A DNA stretch of 47,259 nucleotides from Streptomyces sp. DH24 (GTDB lineage Bacteria; Actinomycetota; Actinomycetes; Streptomycetales; Streptomycetaceae), in contig NZ_JARVKW010000053.1 of assembly GCF_029813775.1 (NCBI RefSeq), forward strand, positions 1-47,259, written 5' to 3'. The notes under the pieces are model-generated. The model ran no database searches, had not been told where the DNA came from, and worked only from the letters and a program-made list of their open reading frames with translations. This document shows positions 17,741-24,868 of this stretch, piece after piece (the stretch's first letter is position 1; each line of letters starts with the position of its first letter). Made by a program: the position numbers and the translations under genes.

Positions 17741-18058
17741 ATGGTCATCGGCATCATCCTGGGGATCGTCTTGCTGTTCGTGGTGGTCGCGGTGGTCATC
17801 GGGGTGGCCGTCAACCGTGCGGCGACGCCGGCGACGCGGGTCGGCTCGCGGTCCACTCGCGGGCGGGGCGGCAGCAGCAGCGGCAGCAGCGACTCGAGCT
17901 GGTGGGTGGCCGCGTCGGCGGGGGACGCCGGATCGTCCGGCGGTCACGACGGGGGCGGCGGAGGAAGCTCCTGTGGTTCGTCCTCGGGCGGCTCGTCGTG
18001 CGGAGGCGGGTCGTCCTGCGGGGGTGGGGGCGGCGGCGGATGCGGCGGAGGCAGCTGA
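17741..18058 (+). CDS. Single-pass membrane protein with Ser/Gly/Cys-rich tail
   Basis: 105 residues from ATG 17741, supported by GGAAGGAGG. The N-terminal 25 residues form one hydrophobic helix (MVIGIILGIVLLFVVVAVVI). A basic segment RVGSRSTRGRGG follows, then a low-complexity tail from about residue 44 to the end, made of Ser, Gly and four regularly spaced Cys (SSCGSSSGG, SSCGGGSSCG, GGGCGGGS). Gly/Cys tails of this kind occur on other uncharacterised actinobacterial membrane proteins. Metal binding, disulphide linking or envelope attachment are possibilities. I do not recognise a named function. Confidence 0.75.
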   Translation: MVIGIILGIVLLFVVVAVVIGVAVNRAATPATRVGSRSTRGRGGSSSGSSDSSWWVAASAGDAGSSGGHDGGGGGSSCGSSSGGSSCGGGSSCGGGGGGGCGGGS

Positions 18059-18101
18059 CACGGGGCAGCCGAGCTCCGGCAGGGGGAACGCATCCGGTCG
18101 A

Positions 18102-18238
18102 CGGGGCCCGTCCTGGGACGGGCCCCGGCACGACGGGACCCTCACTGGGTCGGGTCCCGTCATGAGCGTCCGCCGGGAACAGCTCCCGGCGGACGCTCGC
18201 GCGCCCCGGCGTGCGCCTTGACGCAAAGGGCGCACGCC
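18102..18238. terminator. Run of four consecutive hairpins
   Basis: Four inverted repeats follow the Gly/Cys-rich gene: CGGGGCCCGTCC with its complement (18102-18127), GACGGGACCC with GGGTCCCGTC (18132-18161), a perfect 15-bp stem with a 5-nt loop (18164-18178 with 18184-18198), and GGCGTGCGCC with GGCGCACGCC (18208-18238). None has a long T-tract. The first or third is the likely terminator; so many in series is unusual. Confidence 0.75.
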
Positions 18239-18479
18239 CTGGTTGAACACCTGAACTGAGTAGCCCCCTGAGGGATGGAAACCAACCGAAGTTGGGTAAA
18301 AACGCTGTGGCGCCGCCGCAGTTCATGATTCCCTCTAAAACACCAACGCAGCCCCAAGTGCCGTCCGCGGACCTTTTCCCGACCGGCCGACCGGGCTCAA
18401 CCGGGCCGACTTCCCCGGTGTGACCGGGGGCGCGCGGGACCTGCACCCACCTCTCCACGTGTGCCAGCGGAGCCGTTCC
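18239..18479. other. Gene-free stretch upstream of the DUF2617 gene
   Basis: Locally AT-richer with no ORF. GGGTAA at 18294-18299, in a context resembling SigB-type -10 elements (GGGTA), is a possible promoter for the gene at 18480, but no matching -35 is firm. With the hairpins at 18102-18238 this makes 421 bp without coding sequence, enough for a small RNA, for which there is no direct evidence. Confidence 0.3.
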
Positions 18480-19079
18480 ATGCTCACGACCCTGAACACC
18501 TCCTACACCGACACGCGCGCGGCCGACCTCGCCTGGACCCTGGGGCGCGAGCCCCTCCCGGCGCTGGCCACGCTCGACCTCGAACTGGACGCCGCCACAG
18601 TCCAGTTGAGGCTGCTCGGCGCATCCCACCAGGTTCTTCTGGAGGAGGAACGGGGCACCTGCTCGGAGACGGTGGCCTGCATCCCGGGCAGCAGCACACC
18701 CCTGCCGCTGGGCGTCGCCAAGCGGGTGGGCGACTGGGAGTACGAGTTCGCGGCCCGGGTGGAGGTGTTGTCGCCGGGCGCGTTCGCCGGCCGCGCCCAG
18801 GAGTTGCTGGCCCTGGTCTCGGACCATCCGCAGGGCCTGGCCGGCGTCTTCCCCGGAAGCCCGCACGCCTTCACGGCGATGCTGGCCAACCGCCGGCAGG
18901 GCCAGGTCACTTGGCGCACCTGGCACGCCTATCCGCAGGACGGCCAACTGGTCTCGACGCGCACCCGTGTGGGGGTGCGGGTGCCGTCGGGCCCGGCGGG
19001 CCCCGCGGATGCGGCGGGCGCGGCGGGCTCCGCGGGCCGGGGGCGGGAGCGCGGCCGGCTCAGCCCGTCCGCCGTCTGA
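18480..19079 (+). CDS. DUF2617 family protein
   Basis: 199 residues from ATG 18480 with a weak CGGAG box. The N-terminal part (TSYTDTRAADLAWTLGREP, then LATLDLELDAATVQLRLLGA) and the central GVAKRVGDWEYEFAARVEVL block match the actinobacterial DUF2617 family as I recall it. The HPQGLAGVFPGSPHAFTAML segment and WRTWHAYPQDGQLVSTRT follow. The last 35 residues are an Ala/Gly/Pro-rich tail. The function of the family is unknown. It lies upstream of the spermidine-synthase-like gene, with which it shares strand but not a tight spacing. Confidence 0.8.
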   Translation: MLTTLNTSYTDTRAADLAWTLGREPLPALATLDLELDAATVQLRLLGASHQVLLEEERGTCSETVACIPGSSTPLPLGVAKRVGDWEYEFAARVEVLSPGAFAGRAQELLALVSDHPQGLAGVFPGSPHAFTAMLANRRQGQVTWRTWHAYPQDGQLVSTRTRVGVRVPSGPAGPADAAGAAGSAGRGRERGRLSPSAV

Positions 19080-19091
19080 TCCGACCGGTGC

Positions 19092-19162
19092 GACGGACCC
19101 CGCCGTCCGGTCCGTCCGGTGCGTCCGGTGTGATGGACCCCCGCCGTCCGGTCCGTCCGGTG
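19092..19162. repeat. Two-copy tandem repeat of about 40 bp
   Basis: GA(C/T)GGACCCC(C)GCCGTCCGG followed by TCCGTCCGGTG occurs at 19092-19121 and again at 19132-19162. It lies between the DUF2617 stop and the next promoter, and internal CCGTCCGG units can also fold. Confidence 0.7.
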
Positions 19163-19246
19163 TGACAGGGCAACGGCACTTCAAACGTTCGGTGACCGGG
19201 CAACGGGCATTTCCACACGTGTGGGTGACGAGACGTGCCCGAGAAG

Positions 19247-19257
19247 TAACGTAACGT
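19247..19257 (+). promoter_or_regulatory. Probable leaderless promoter of the spermidine-synthase-like gene
   Basis: Two overlapping TAACGT hexamers (19247-19252 and 19252-19257). The second ends 6 nt before GTG 19264, ideal for transcription starting at the start codon. GTGACG at 19225-19230 is a -35 candidate for the first hexamer (16-nt spacer). Confidence 0.45.
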
Positions 19258-19263
19258 CACAGC

Positions 19264-20997
19264 GTGATCGATCCGTCCACACGCACCCCGTCGGACCTCC
19301 CGCCGTGGACATACGGGGGGCCCGACGGAGTGTGCGGCGGAGCCCACGCGCCCCAGGGACCCGAACCGCCCGGCGGACCCGGCACCTGCGAGCGGTGCGG
19401 CCCGGCGGTCCCGCTGCCCGTCCGGCCGGACACGGGACGGTTCCTCGTCCTCGCGTGCGTGTTCGTGTGCGCTGCCTGCGGACTCGTGTACGAACTCGAA
19501 CTCGTCGCCGTCGCCTCCTACTTGATCGGCGACTCGGTCACCCAGGCGTCCGTCGTCCTGTCCGTCATGGTCTTCGCGATGGGCGTCGGCTCCCTCGCCG
19601 CCAAACGGCTGCGCTGGCACGCCGCCGCGGGATTCGCCACCGTCGAGGCCGTGCTCGCCCTCGTCGGCGGGTGCAGCGCGATGGCCCTGTACGCGGTCTT
19701 CGCCTGGACCGGCGGCTGGGGCGGGCTGTGGGCCGACGGGCCGCGCTGGCTGCTCGTCGCGTTCTCCCTCGCCATCGGCCTGCTGATCGGCGCCGAAGTC
19801 CCGTTGCTGATGGAGCTCATCCAGCGCGTCCGCCGGCAGGACGCGGGCGGCGCCGTCGCCGACCTGTTCGCCGCCGACTACGTCGGTGCGCTCGTCGGAG
19901 GACTGGCCTTCCCCTTCCTTCTCCTGCCGTTCCTGGGCCAGTTGACCGGGGTGCTGCTCACCGGCGCGGTCAACGTCGTCGCCGGGGGCGCCCTGGTGCT
20001 CGGCCTGTTCCACCGGGACCTGACCCGCCGGGCCCGCCGGGTGCTGCTGACCGTCAACCTCACCGTGCTCGCCGTCCTCGCCTCCGCCACCGTCCTCGTC
20101 GACGACTTCGAACGCGCAGCCCGGCAGGCCGTGTTCGGCGAGCACGTCCGCGTCGCGCTGCGGACCGACGTCCAGGAGGTGGTCCTCACCGGCGGCACGC
20201 ACGGGCGGCCCCTCGACCTGTTCGTGGACGGGCGGCTGCGGATCAGCGGCCGGGACGAGCGCCGCTACCACGAGGCGCTGGTCCACCCCGCGATGGCTGC
20301 CGGCCCCCACGCGCGCGTGCTCGTCCTCGGCGGCGGCGACGGCATGGCCGCCCGTGAGGTGCTGCGCCATCCGGACGTGCGCCGGGTCGACATCGTGGAG
20401 CTCGACCCGGGGCTCGTCCGGCTGGCCTCCCGAGACCCGGCCCTGACCCGGCTGAACGGCCACGCCTACGACGACCCGCGCGTCCACGTCGTCACCGCCG
20501 ACGCCTTCCGGCGGCTGCGGACGGCGCCCACGACGACGTACGACGTGGTGATCTCGGACCTGCCGGACCCGGGCATCACGGCGAGCGCGAAGCTGTACGC
20601 GCAGGAGTTCTACGGGCTGGTCGGGCGGGCGCTGGCCGACTCCGGGCGGCTGGTCGTGCACGCCGGGTCGGTCTCCGCGCGGCCGAAGACGTTCTGGACG
20701 GTGGAGGCGACGGTCCGGGCCGCCGGGCTGCGCACCGTGCCGTATCTGGTGGGCGGCCGTGACTCGGGATTCGCGGCAGGCCCCGACCGTACGGCCTCCG
20801 ATGACGACGACGCGCCCGGCGACTGGGGCTTCGTGCTGGCCGCCCGCACGCGCCCGCCGCTGCGCCTCGACCCCGACGGCCCCCGCGCGGGCACCCTCAC
20901 GCCGGAGTCGCTGCGCGGAAACGCCCGCGCCGCCGCCCGGACCCGTCTGACGGGCCTGCCGCCGTCGACCCTGATGCACCCGCGCTACGCGAACTGA
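19264..20997 (+). CDS. Membrane-fused spermidine synthase-like (polyamine aminopropyltransferase family) protein
   Basis: 577 residues from GTG 19264. A soluble leader contains CERC (near residue 44), followed by seven hydrophobic segments (about 60-285). From about 300 a SpeE-like domain follows: DLFVDGRLRISGRDERRYHE, then the nucleotide-binding VLVLGGGDGMAAREVL, DIVELDP, and VVISDLPDPG carrying the catalytic-type Asp. The usual enzyme moves an aminopropyl group from decarboxylated SAM to putrescine. Membrane fusions of this type are common in actinobacteria and their true substrate is uncertain. No polyamine genes adjoin it. Confidence 0.88.
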   Translation: MIDPSTRTPSDLPPWTYGGPDGVCGGAHAPQGPEPPGGPGTCERCGPAVPLPVRPDTGRFLVLACVFVCAACGLVYELELVAVASYLIGDSVTQASVVLSVMVFAMGVGSLAAKRLRWHAAAGFATVEAVLALVGGCSAMALYAVFAWTGGWGGLWADGPRWLLVAFSLAIGLLIGAEVPLLMELIQRVRRQDAGGAVADLFAADYVGALVGGLAFPFLLLPFLGQLTGVLLTGAVNVVAGGALVLGLFHRDLTRRARRVLLTVNLTVLAVLASATVLVDDFERAARQAVFGEHVRVALRTDVQEVVLTGGTHGRPLDLFVDGRLRISGRDERRYHEALVHPAMAAGPHARVLVLGGGDGMAAREVLRHPDVRRVDIVELDPGLVRLASRDPALTRLNGHAYDDPRVHVVTADAFRRLRTAPTTTYDVVISDLPDPGITASAKLYAQEFYGLVGRALADSGRLVVHAGSVSARPKTFWTVEATVRAAGLRTVPYLVGGRDSGFAAGPDRTASDDDDAPGDWGFVLAARTRPPLRLDPDGPRAGTLTPESLRGNARAAARTRLTGLPPSTLMHPRYAN

Positions 20998-21018
20998 CCC
21001 GCGCCACGGAAACTGCCC

Positions 21019-21129
21019 CGCGCGGCCTCGTGCGTGGACGGCGCGGGGTGTGGTGGCGTGCCGCGCGGTGTCGTGCGTGGACGGCGTGGGACGTGATGGT
21101 GCCCCGCGGCCTCGTGCGTGGACGGCGCG
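21019..21129. repeat. Three imperfect direct repeats of about 42-bp period
   Basis: Variants of CCGCGCGGCCTCGTGCGTGG ACGGCG begin near 21019, 21061 and 21102. The core TCGTGCGTGGACGGCG is identical in all three. They fill the spacer between the spermidine-synthase-like stop and the SRPBCC gene promoter. Confidence 0.8.
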
Positions 21130-21228
21130 TGCCGTTGACGGGGCCGGTCGCGGCGGGCCGCTGACTGCCCGTCCGGAGCGGGACGTGACTTCGTGCCGAC
21201 GGAAGGGTGCAGTTCGCCGCCGACTGGG

Positions 21229-21234
21229 TAGGCT
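21229..21234 (+). promoter_or_regulatory. -10 box of the SRPBCC gene
   Basis: TAGGCT, ending 8 nt before ATG 21243; leaderless or very short leader likely, since no Shine-Dalgarno sequence is present. Confidence 0.4.
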
Positions 21235-21242
21235 CCGTCGAC

Positions 21243-22205
21243 ATGGAGCACGAGGTGTTCGTTCCGTTTCCGGCCGAGCGGCTCAGGCGGGCGCTGGCCG
21301 ACCCCGCGCGCGTCGCCCGGGCGGTTCCCGGGCTCCAGCAGGACGCCGGCGCCGAGCCCGTCACCGGGCGGCTGAAGCTGCGCATCGGCAGCCACTCCAT
21401 CACCTACCGCGGCTCCGTCCGGGTCACCGCACAGGACGACGGCGCGTACGCGATCGAGGGCGACGCCACCGAGTCCCGCGGCTCCGGTGCGGCGAAGCTC
21501 GCCCTCACGGTCCGGGTCCGCGACACCGACGGCGGCACCACCCTCGCCTTCGCGGGCACGGCGTCCGCGGACGGGCGGGTCACGGAGCTGCCGCAGGACG
21601 CGGTCACGTCGGCCGTCCTGCGCCTGCTGGACCGCTTCGCGGAGCACCTGGGCGAGGCGGCGGGCGGGGAACCGACGGCGCCGACCGCCCCGCCGGCCCC
21701 GGAAACGCAGGAGACACCGGAAACGCCCGGGTCCGTGGCCACGGAGCACCTCGAACCGACGGCGACCGGCGACTCCGGGGCGGCGCCGGACGCGGAGGAC
21801 GCGCCGGTGCCGGCCGAGCCGGGTGAGGCCGCGGCCGACGACGCCCGGCCCGCCGCGGAGCAGGCCCCCGGGGACGACGCGCGCGCGTCCGTGTTCGACG
21901 CCCAGGTGCCGCCGCCGTCGCTCGACCCCGAGGCCGACGACGAGGACGACGACGAGTCCGACGACGCCGTGACGGCGGCGCCGATCGACGGCGAGGGCAT
22001 CGCCGAGGCCGCGCACGCGCGGCGGACGATGATCGGGCGCAGCGCCGAGGAGGTGGACCACGCTCCGCCGCGCGGCCGGTACGCGCCCGTCCCCGGCCCG
22101 CAGAGCGTCGCCGCGCAGACCCCGCTGCGCTGGGCGGCCCCGGCGGCGGCCGTGGTGCTGGCGTCGGCGATCCTGGTCGGCCGGGTGCTGCGCAGACGCC
22201 GGTGA
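21243..22205 (+). CDS. Tail-anchored SRPBCC (CoxG-like) protein
   Basis: 320 residues. Residues 1-140 form a SRPBCC/CoxG-type domain: EVFVPFPAERLRRALADPAR, AVPGLQQDAG, then GSAAKLAL-like strands ending QDAVTSAVLRLLDRFAEHLG. CoxG relatives bind hydrophobic ligands or help anchor CO dehydrogenase. Residues 145-270 are acidic, Pro/Ala-rich and probably disordered (ADDEDDDESDDA). A single C-terminal helix AAPAAAVVLASAILVGRVLR followed by RRR indicates a tail anchor with the domain facing the cytoplasm. No molybdenum hydroxylase genes adjoin it, so the CO dehydrogenase link is not supported here. Confidence 0.85.
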   Translation: MEHEVFVPFPAERLRRALADPARVARAVPGLQQDAGAEPVTGRLKLRIGSHSITYRGSVRVTAQDDGAYAIEGDATESRGSGAAKLALTVRVRDTDGGTTLAFAGTASADGRVTELPQDAVTSAVLRLLDRFAEHLGEAAGGEPTAPTAPPAPETQETPETPGSVATEHLEPTATGDSGAAPDAEDAPVPAEPGEAAADDARPAAEQAPGDDARASVFDAQVPPPSLDPEADDEDDDESDDAVTAAPIDGEGIAEAAHARRTMIGRSAEEVDHAPPRGRYAPVPGPQSVAAQTPLRWAAPAAAVVLASAILVGRVLRRRR

Positions 22206-22253
22206 GGCCGTGCGCCGGTGGCGCGGCCGGACACGCCCTCTTGATCACCCCAG

Positions 22254-22259
22254 TAGGGT
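22254..22259 (+). promoter_or_regulatory. -10 box of the aldose epimerase gene (leaderless)
   Basis: TAGGGT ending 6 nt before GTG 22266. Confidence 0.4.
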
Positions 22260-22265
22260 CGTCAT

Positions 22266-23054
22266 GTGAGTAACGAACCCATCACGCTGACCGCGGGTGA
22301 CGCGGAGGTGACCGTGCTGCCGGGCAACGGCGGGCGGATCGGCGGGCTCCGGGTCGGCGGCGTCGAGCTGCTGCGGCAGGGCGACCGCTACGGATGCTTC
22401 CCGATGGTCCCCTGGTGCGGCCGCATCCGCGAGGGCCGCTTCCGGGACGGCGCCGTCGTCCACCGGATGCCGCTGAACGCCCCGCCGCACGCCATCCACG
22501 GCACCGCGCGCGACGGCGCCTGGCGCACGGCCCGCGCGACCGGCACCGAGGCGGCGATCACGTACGACCTGACCGAGCCGTGGCCCTACCCGGGCCGGGT
22601 CACCCAGGTCGTGGCGCTCACCGAGGACGCGCTGACGCTGACGACGGCCGTGGAGACGTACGAGTCGTCCTTCCCTGCTCAGATCGGCTGGCATCCGTGG
22701 TTCAACCGCAGCCTCGGCGGCCGGGACGTGCGGATCGACTTCGACCCGGCCTGGCAGGAGGAGCGCGGCGCCGACCACCTGCCGACCGGCAACCGCCTCG
22801 ACCCGAAGCCCGGCCCCTGGGACGACTGCTTCGGCATGCCCGGCGGCGTCGACGTCACCCTCACCTGGCCGGAGCTGCTGGAGCTGAGGGTGACCAGCCG
22901 CGAGGAGTGGGTCGTCGTGTACGACGAGCAGCGCGAGGCGGTGTGCGTGGAGCCGCAGACCGGCCCGCCCGACGGGCTCAACACCCTCCCGCGCCTGGTC
23001 ACGCCCCTGGAGCCGCTGGAGGCCACGACCACCTGGAGCTGGCGCCGCCTTTAA
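22266..23054 (+). CDS. Aldose 1-epimerase family protein
   Basis: 262 residues from GTG 22266. A galactose-mutarotase-like beta-sandwich is indicated by LPGNGGRIGGLRVGGVELL, FPMVPWCGRIREGRF, the catalytic-type His region HAIHGTARDGAW, IGWHPWFNR, and the Glu in VCVEPQTGPPDGLN. The enzyme interconverts alpha and beta anomers of aldoses. The stop TAA (23052-23054) forms part of the TAAGCT box before pyrE, 10 bp upstream of its start, so the pair may be an operon with an internal promoter. Confidence 0.92.
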   Translation: MSNEPITLTAGDAEVTVLPGNGGRIGGLRVGGVELLRQGDRYGCFPMVPWCGRIREGRFRDGAVVHRMPLNAPPHAIHGTARDGAWRTARATGTEAAITYDLTEPWPYPGRVTQVVALTEDALTLTTAVETYESSFPAQIGWHPWFNRSLGGRDVRIDFDPAWQEERGADHLPTGNRLDPKPGPWDDCFGMPGGVDVTLTWPELLELRVTSREEWVVVYDEQREAVCVEPQTGPPDGLNTLPRLVTPLEPLEATTTWSWRRL

Positions 23055-23057
23055 GCT
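23052..23057 (+). promoter_or_regulatory. Possible -10 box of pyrE overlapping the epimerase stop
   Basis: TAAGCT, 7 nt before ATG 23065, sharing the stop codon TAA of the upstream gene. Confidence 0.3.
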
Positions 23058-23064
23058 GACAGGC

Positions 23065-23613
23065 ATGACGGACGTACGCGGCGCGCTGCTGCAGCAGATC
23101 AAGGACAAGGCCGTGGTGCACGGCAAGGTGACCCTCTCCTCGGGTCTGGAGGCCGACTACTACGTCGACCTGCGCCGCATCACCCTGGACGGCGAGGCCG
23201 CCCCGCTGGTCGGCCAGGTGCTGCTGGACCTGACCGCCGACCTGGAGTTCGACGCCGTCGGCGGCCTCACCATGGGCGCCGACCCGGTCGCCGCCGCCAT
23301 GCTGCACGCGGCCGCCGCCCACGGCCGGAAGCTGGACGCGTTCGTCGTGCGCAAGGCCGCCAAGGCGCACGGGCTGCAGCGCCGCGTCGAGGGCCCGGAC
23401 ATCGCGGGCCGGCGCGTCCTCGTCGTCGAGGACACCTCCACCACCGGCGGCTCGCCGCTCACCGCGGTCGAGGCGGTCCGCGAGGCGGGCGCCGAGGTCG
23501 TGGCGGTCGCGACGATCGTGGACCGGGCGACCGGTGCCGCCGAGAAGATCCAGGAGGGCGCGGGCGTGCCGTACCTCTTCGCGTACTCGAAGGACGAGCT
23601 CGGGCTGGACTGA
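23065..23613 (+). CDS. pyrE: Orotate phosphoribosyltransferase
   Basis: 182 residues from ATG 23065. The PRTase signature RRVLVVEDTSTTGGSPLTAV holds the PRPP-binding loop, and VVRKAAKAHG carries the catalytic Lys-type motif. KVTLSSGLEADYYVDLRRIT is typical of bacterial PyrE. It converts orotate and PRPP to OMP in UMP synthesis. It is not clustered with other pyr genes here, as is usual for Streptomyces pyrE. It is likely cotranscribed with the epimerase. Confidence 0.95.
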   Translation: MTDVRGALLQQIKDKAVVHGKVTLSSGLEADYYVDLRRITLDGEAAPLVGQVLLDLTADLEFDAVGGLTMGADPVAAAMLHAAAAHGRKLDAFVVRKAAKAHGLQRRVEGPDIAGRRVLVVEDTSTTGGSPLTAVEAVREAGAEVVAVATIVDRATGAAEKIQEGAGVPYLFAYSKDELGLD

Positions 23614-23749
23614 CCAGCCGGTGGACGGCGCCGTGGACCACCGGACCAAGTCTGGGAAGATGGGGCCGACGATGACGTCGCACCCATGGTTCTAGGTCAG
23701 GGCCGTCAGTACGCAGAACGCCAACCCGCACATACCAAGGAGCGGACAG

Positions 23750-24781
23750 ATGCCCATCGCAACTCCCGAGGTCTACAACGAGATGCTGGACCGGGCGAAG
23801 GCAGGCAAGTTCGCCTACCCGGCCATCAACGTGACCTCCTCCCAGACCCTGCACGCGGCCCTGCGCGGTTTCGCGGAGGCGGAGAGCGACGGCATCATCC
23901 AGATCTCGACCGGCGGTGCCGAGTTCCTGGGTGGCCAGCACAAGAAGGACATGGTGACGGGCGCGGTCGCCCTCGCCGAGTTCGCGCACATCGTCGCCGA
24001 CAAGTACGACATCACCGTCGCGCTGCACACGGACCACTGCCCGAAGGACAAGCTCGACGGGTACGTACGTCCGCTGCTCGCGGTCTCCGAGGAGCGCGTC
24101 AAGGCCGGCCGCAACCCGCTGTTCCAGTCCCACATGTGGGACGGCTCCGCGGAGACCCTGGCCGACAACCTGGCCATCGCGCAGGAGCTGCTGGAGCGCG
24201 CCCGCGCCGCCAAGATCATCCTTGAGGTCGAGATCACCCCGACCGGCGGCGAGGAGGACGGCGTCACCCACGAGATCAACGACTCCCTCTACACCACGGT
24301 CGACGACGCCGTCCGCACCGCCGAGGCGCTCGGCCTGGGCGAGAAGGGCCGCTACCTGCTGGCCGCGTCCTTCGGCAACGTCCACGGCGTGTACAAGCCG
24401 GGCAACGTCGTGCTGCGTCCGGAGCTGCTGAAGGAGCTCAACGAGGGCGTCGCCGCCAAGTACGGCAAGCCGGCCGGTGCCCAGCCGTTCGACTTCGTCT
24501 TCCACGGCGGCTCCGGCTCCACCGCTGAGGAGATCGCCACCGCGCTGGAGAACGGCGTCGTGAAGATGAACATCGACACGGACACCCAGTACGCCTTCAC
24601 CCGTCCGGTCGCCGACCACATGTTCCGCAACTACGACGGCGTCCTGAAGGTCGACGGCGAGGTCGGCAACAAGAAGACCTACGACCCGCGCACCTGGGGC
24701 AAGCTCGCCGAGGCGTCGATGGCCGCGCGCGTCGTGGAGGCCTGCGGGCACCTGCGCTCCACCGGCACGAAGATCAAGTAG
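23750..24781 (+). CDS. fba: Class II fructose-bisphosphate aldolase
   Basis: 343 residues from ATG 23750, with AAGGAG 8 nt upstream. Zinc and catalytic motifs of class IIa aldolases are visible: VALHTDHCPKDKLD (zinc His and Asp), LEVEITPTGGEEDG, FGNVHGVYKPGNV, FHGGSGS and NIDTDTQYAF. It cleaves fructose 1,6-bisphosphate to dihydroxyacetone phosphate and glyceraldehyde 3-phosphate. The 136-bp upstream spacer holds no clear promoter. A strong terminator follows the gene. Confidence 0.98.
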   Translation: MPIATPEVYNEMLDRAKAGKFAYPAINVTSSQTLHAALRGFAEAESDGIIQISTGGAEFLGGQHKKDMVTGAVALAEFAHIVADKYDITVALHTDHCPKDKLDGYVRPLLAVSEERVKAGRNPLFQSHMWDGSAETLADNLAIAQELLERARAAKIILEVEITPTGGEEDGVTHEINDSLYTTVDDAVRTAEALGLGEKGRYLLAASFGNVHGVYKPGNVVLRPELLKELNEGVAAKYGKPAGAQPFDFVFHGGSGSTAEEIATALENGVVKMNIDTDTQYAFTRPVADHMFRNYDGVLKVDGEVGNKKTYDPRTWGKLAEASMAARVVEACGHLRSTGTKIK

Positions 24782-24820
24782 GTCCGTCGGCCCCACGGGG
24801 CCGGCCGCGTCACGTCCGGC

Positions 24821-24852
24821 AGGGCCCGGCACCCGCTCAGGTGCCGGGCCCT
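24821..24852 (+). terminator. fba terminator
   Basis: A perfect 13-bp stem AGGGCCCGGCACC (24821-24833) with GGTGCCGGGCCCT (24840-24852) and a 6-nt loop, then TCC. The transporter promoter begins immediately after it. Confidence 0.92.
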
Positions 24853-24856
24853 TCCG

Positions 24857-24862
24857 TATGCT
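24857..24862 (+). promoter_or_regulatory. -10 box of the MFS gene (leaderless)
   Basis: TATGCT, 6 nt before ATG 24869. It lies directly downstream of the fba terminator stem, so the -35 region would overlap the hairpin. Confidence 0.45.
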
Positions 24863-24868
24863 CCCCCC

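Noticed and set aside
21243..22205. Assignment of the SRPBCC protein as CoxG of a CO dehydrogenase
   Set aside because: Only the fold is shared; no coxMSL genes are nearby and the long acidic linker is not typical.
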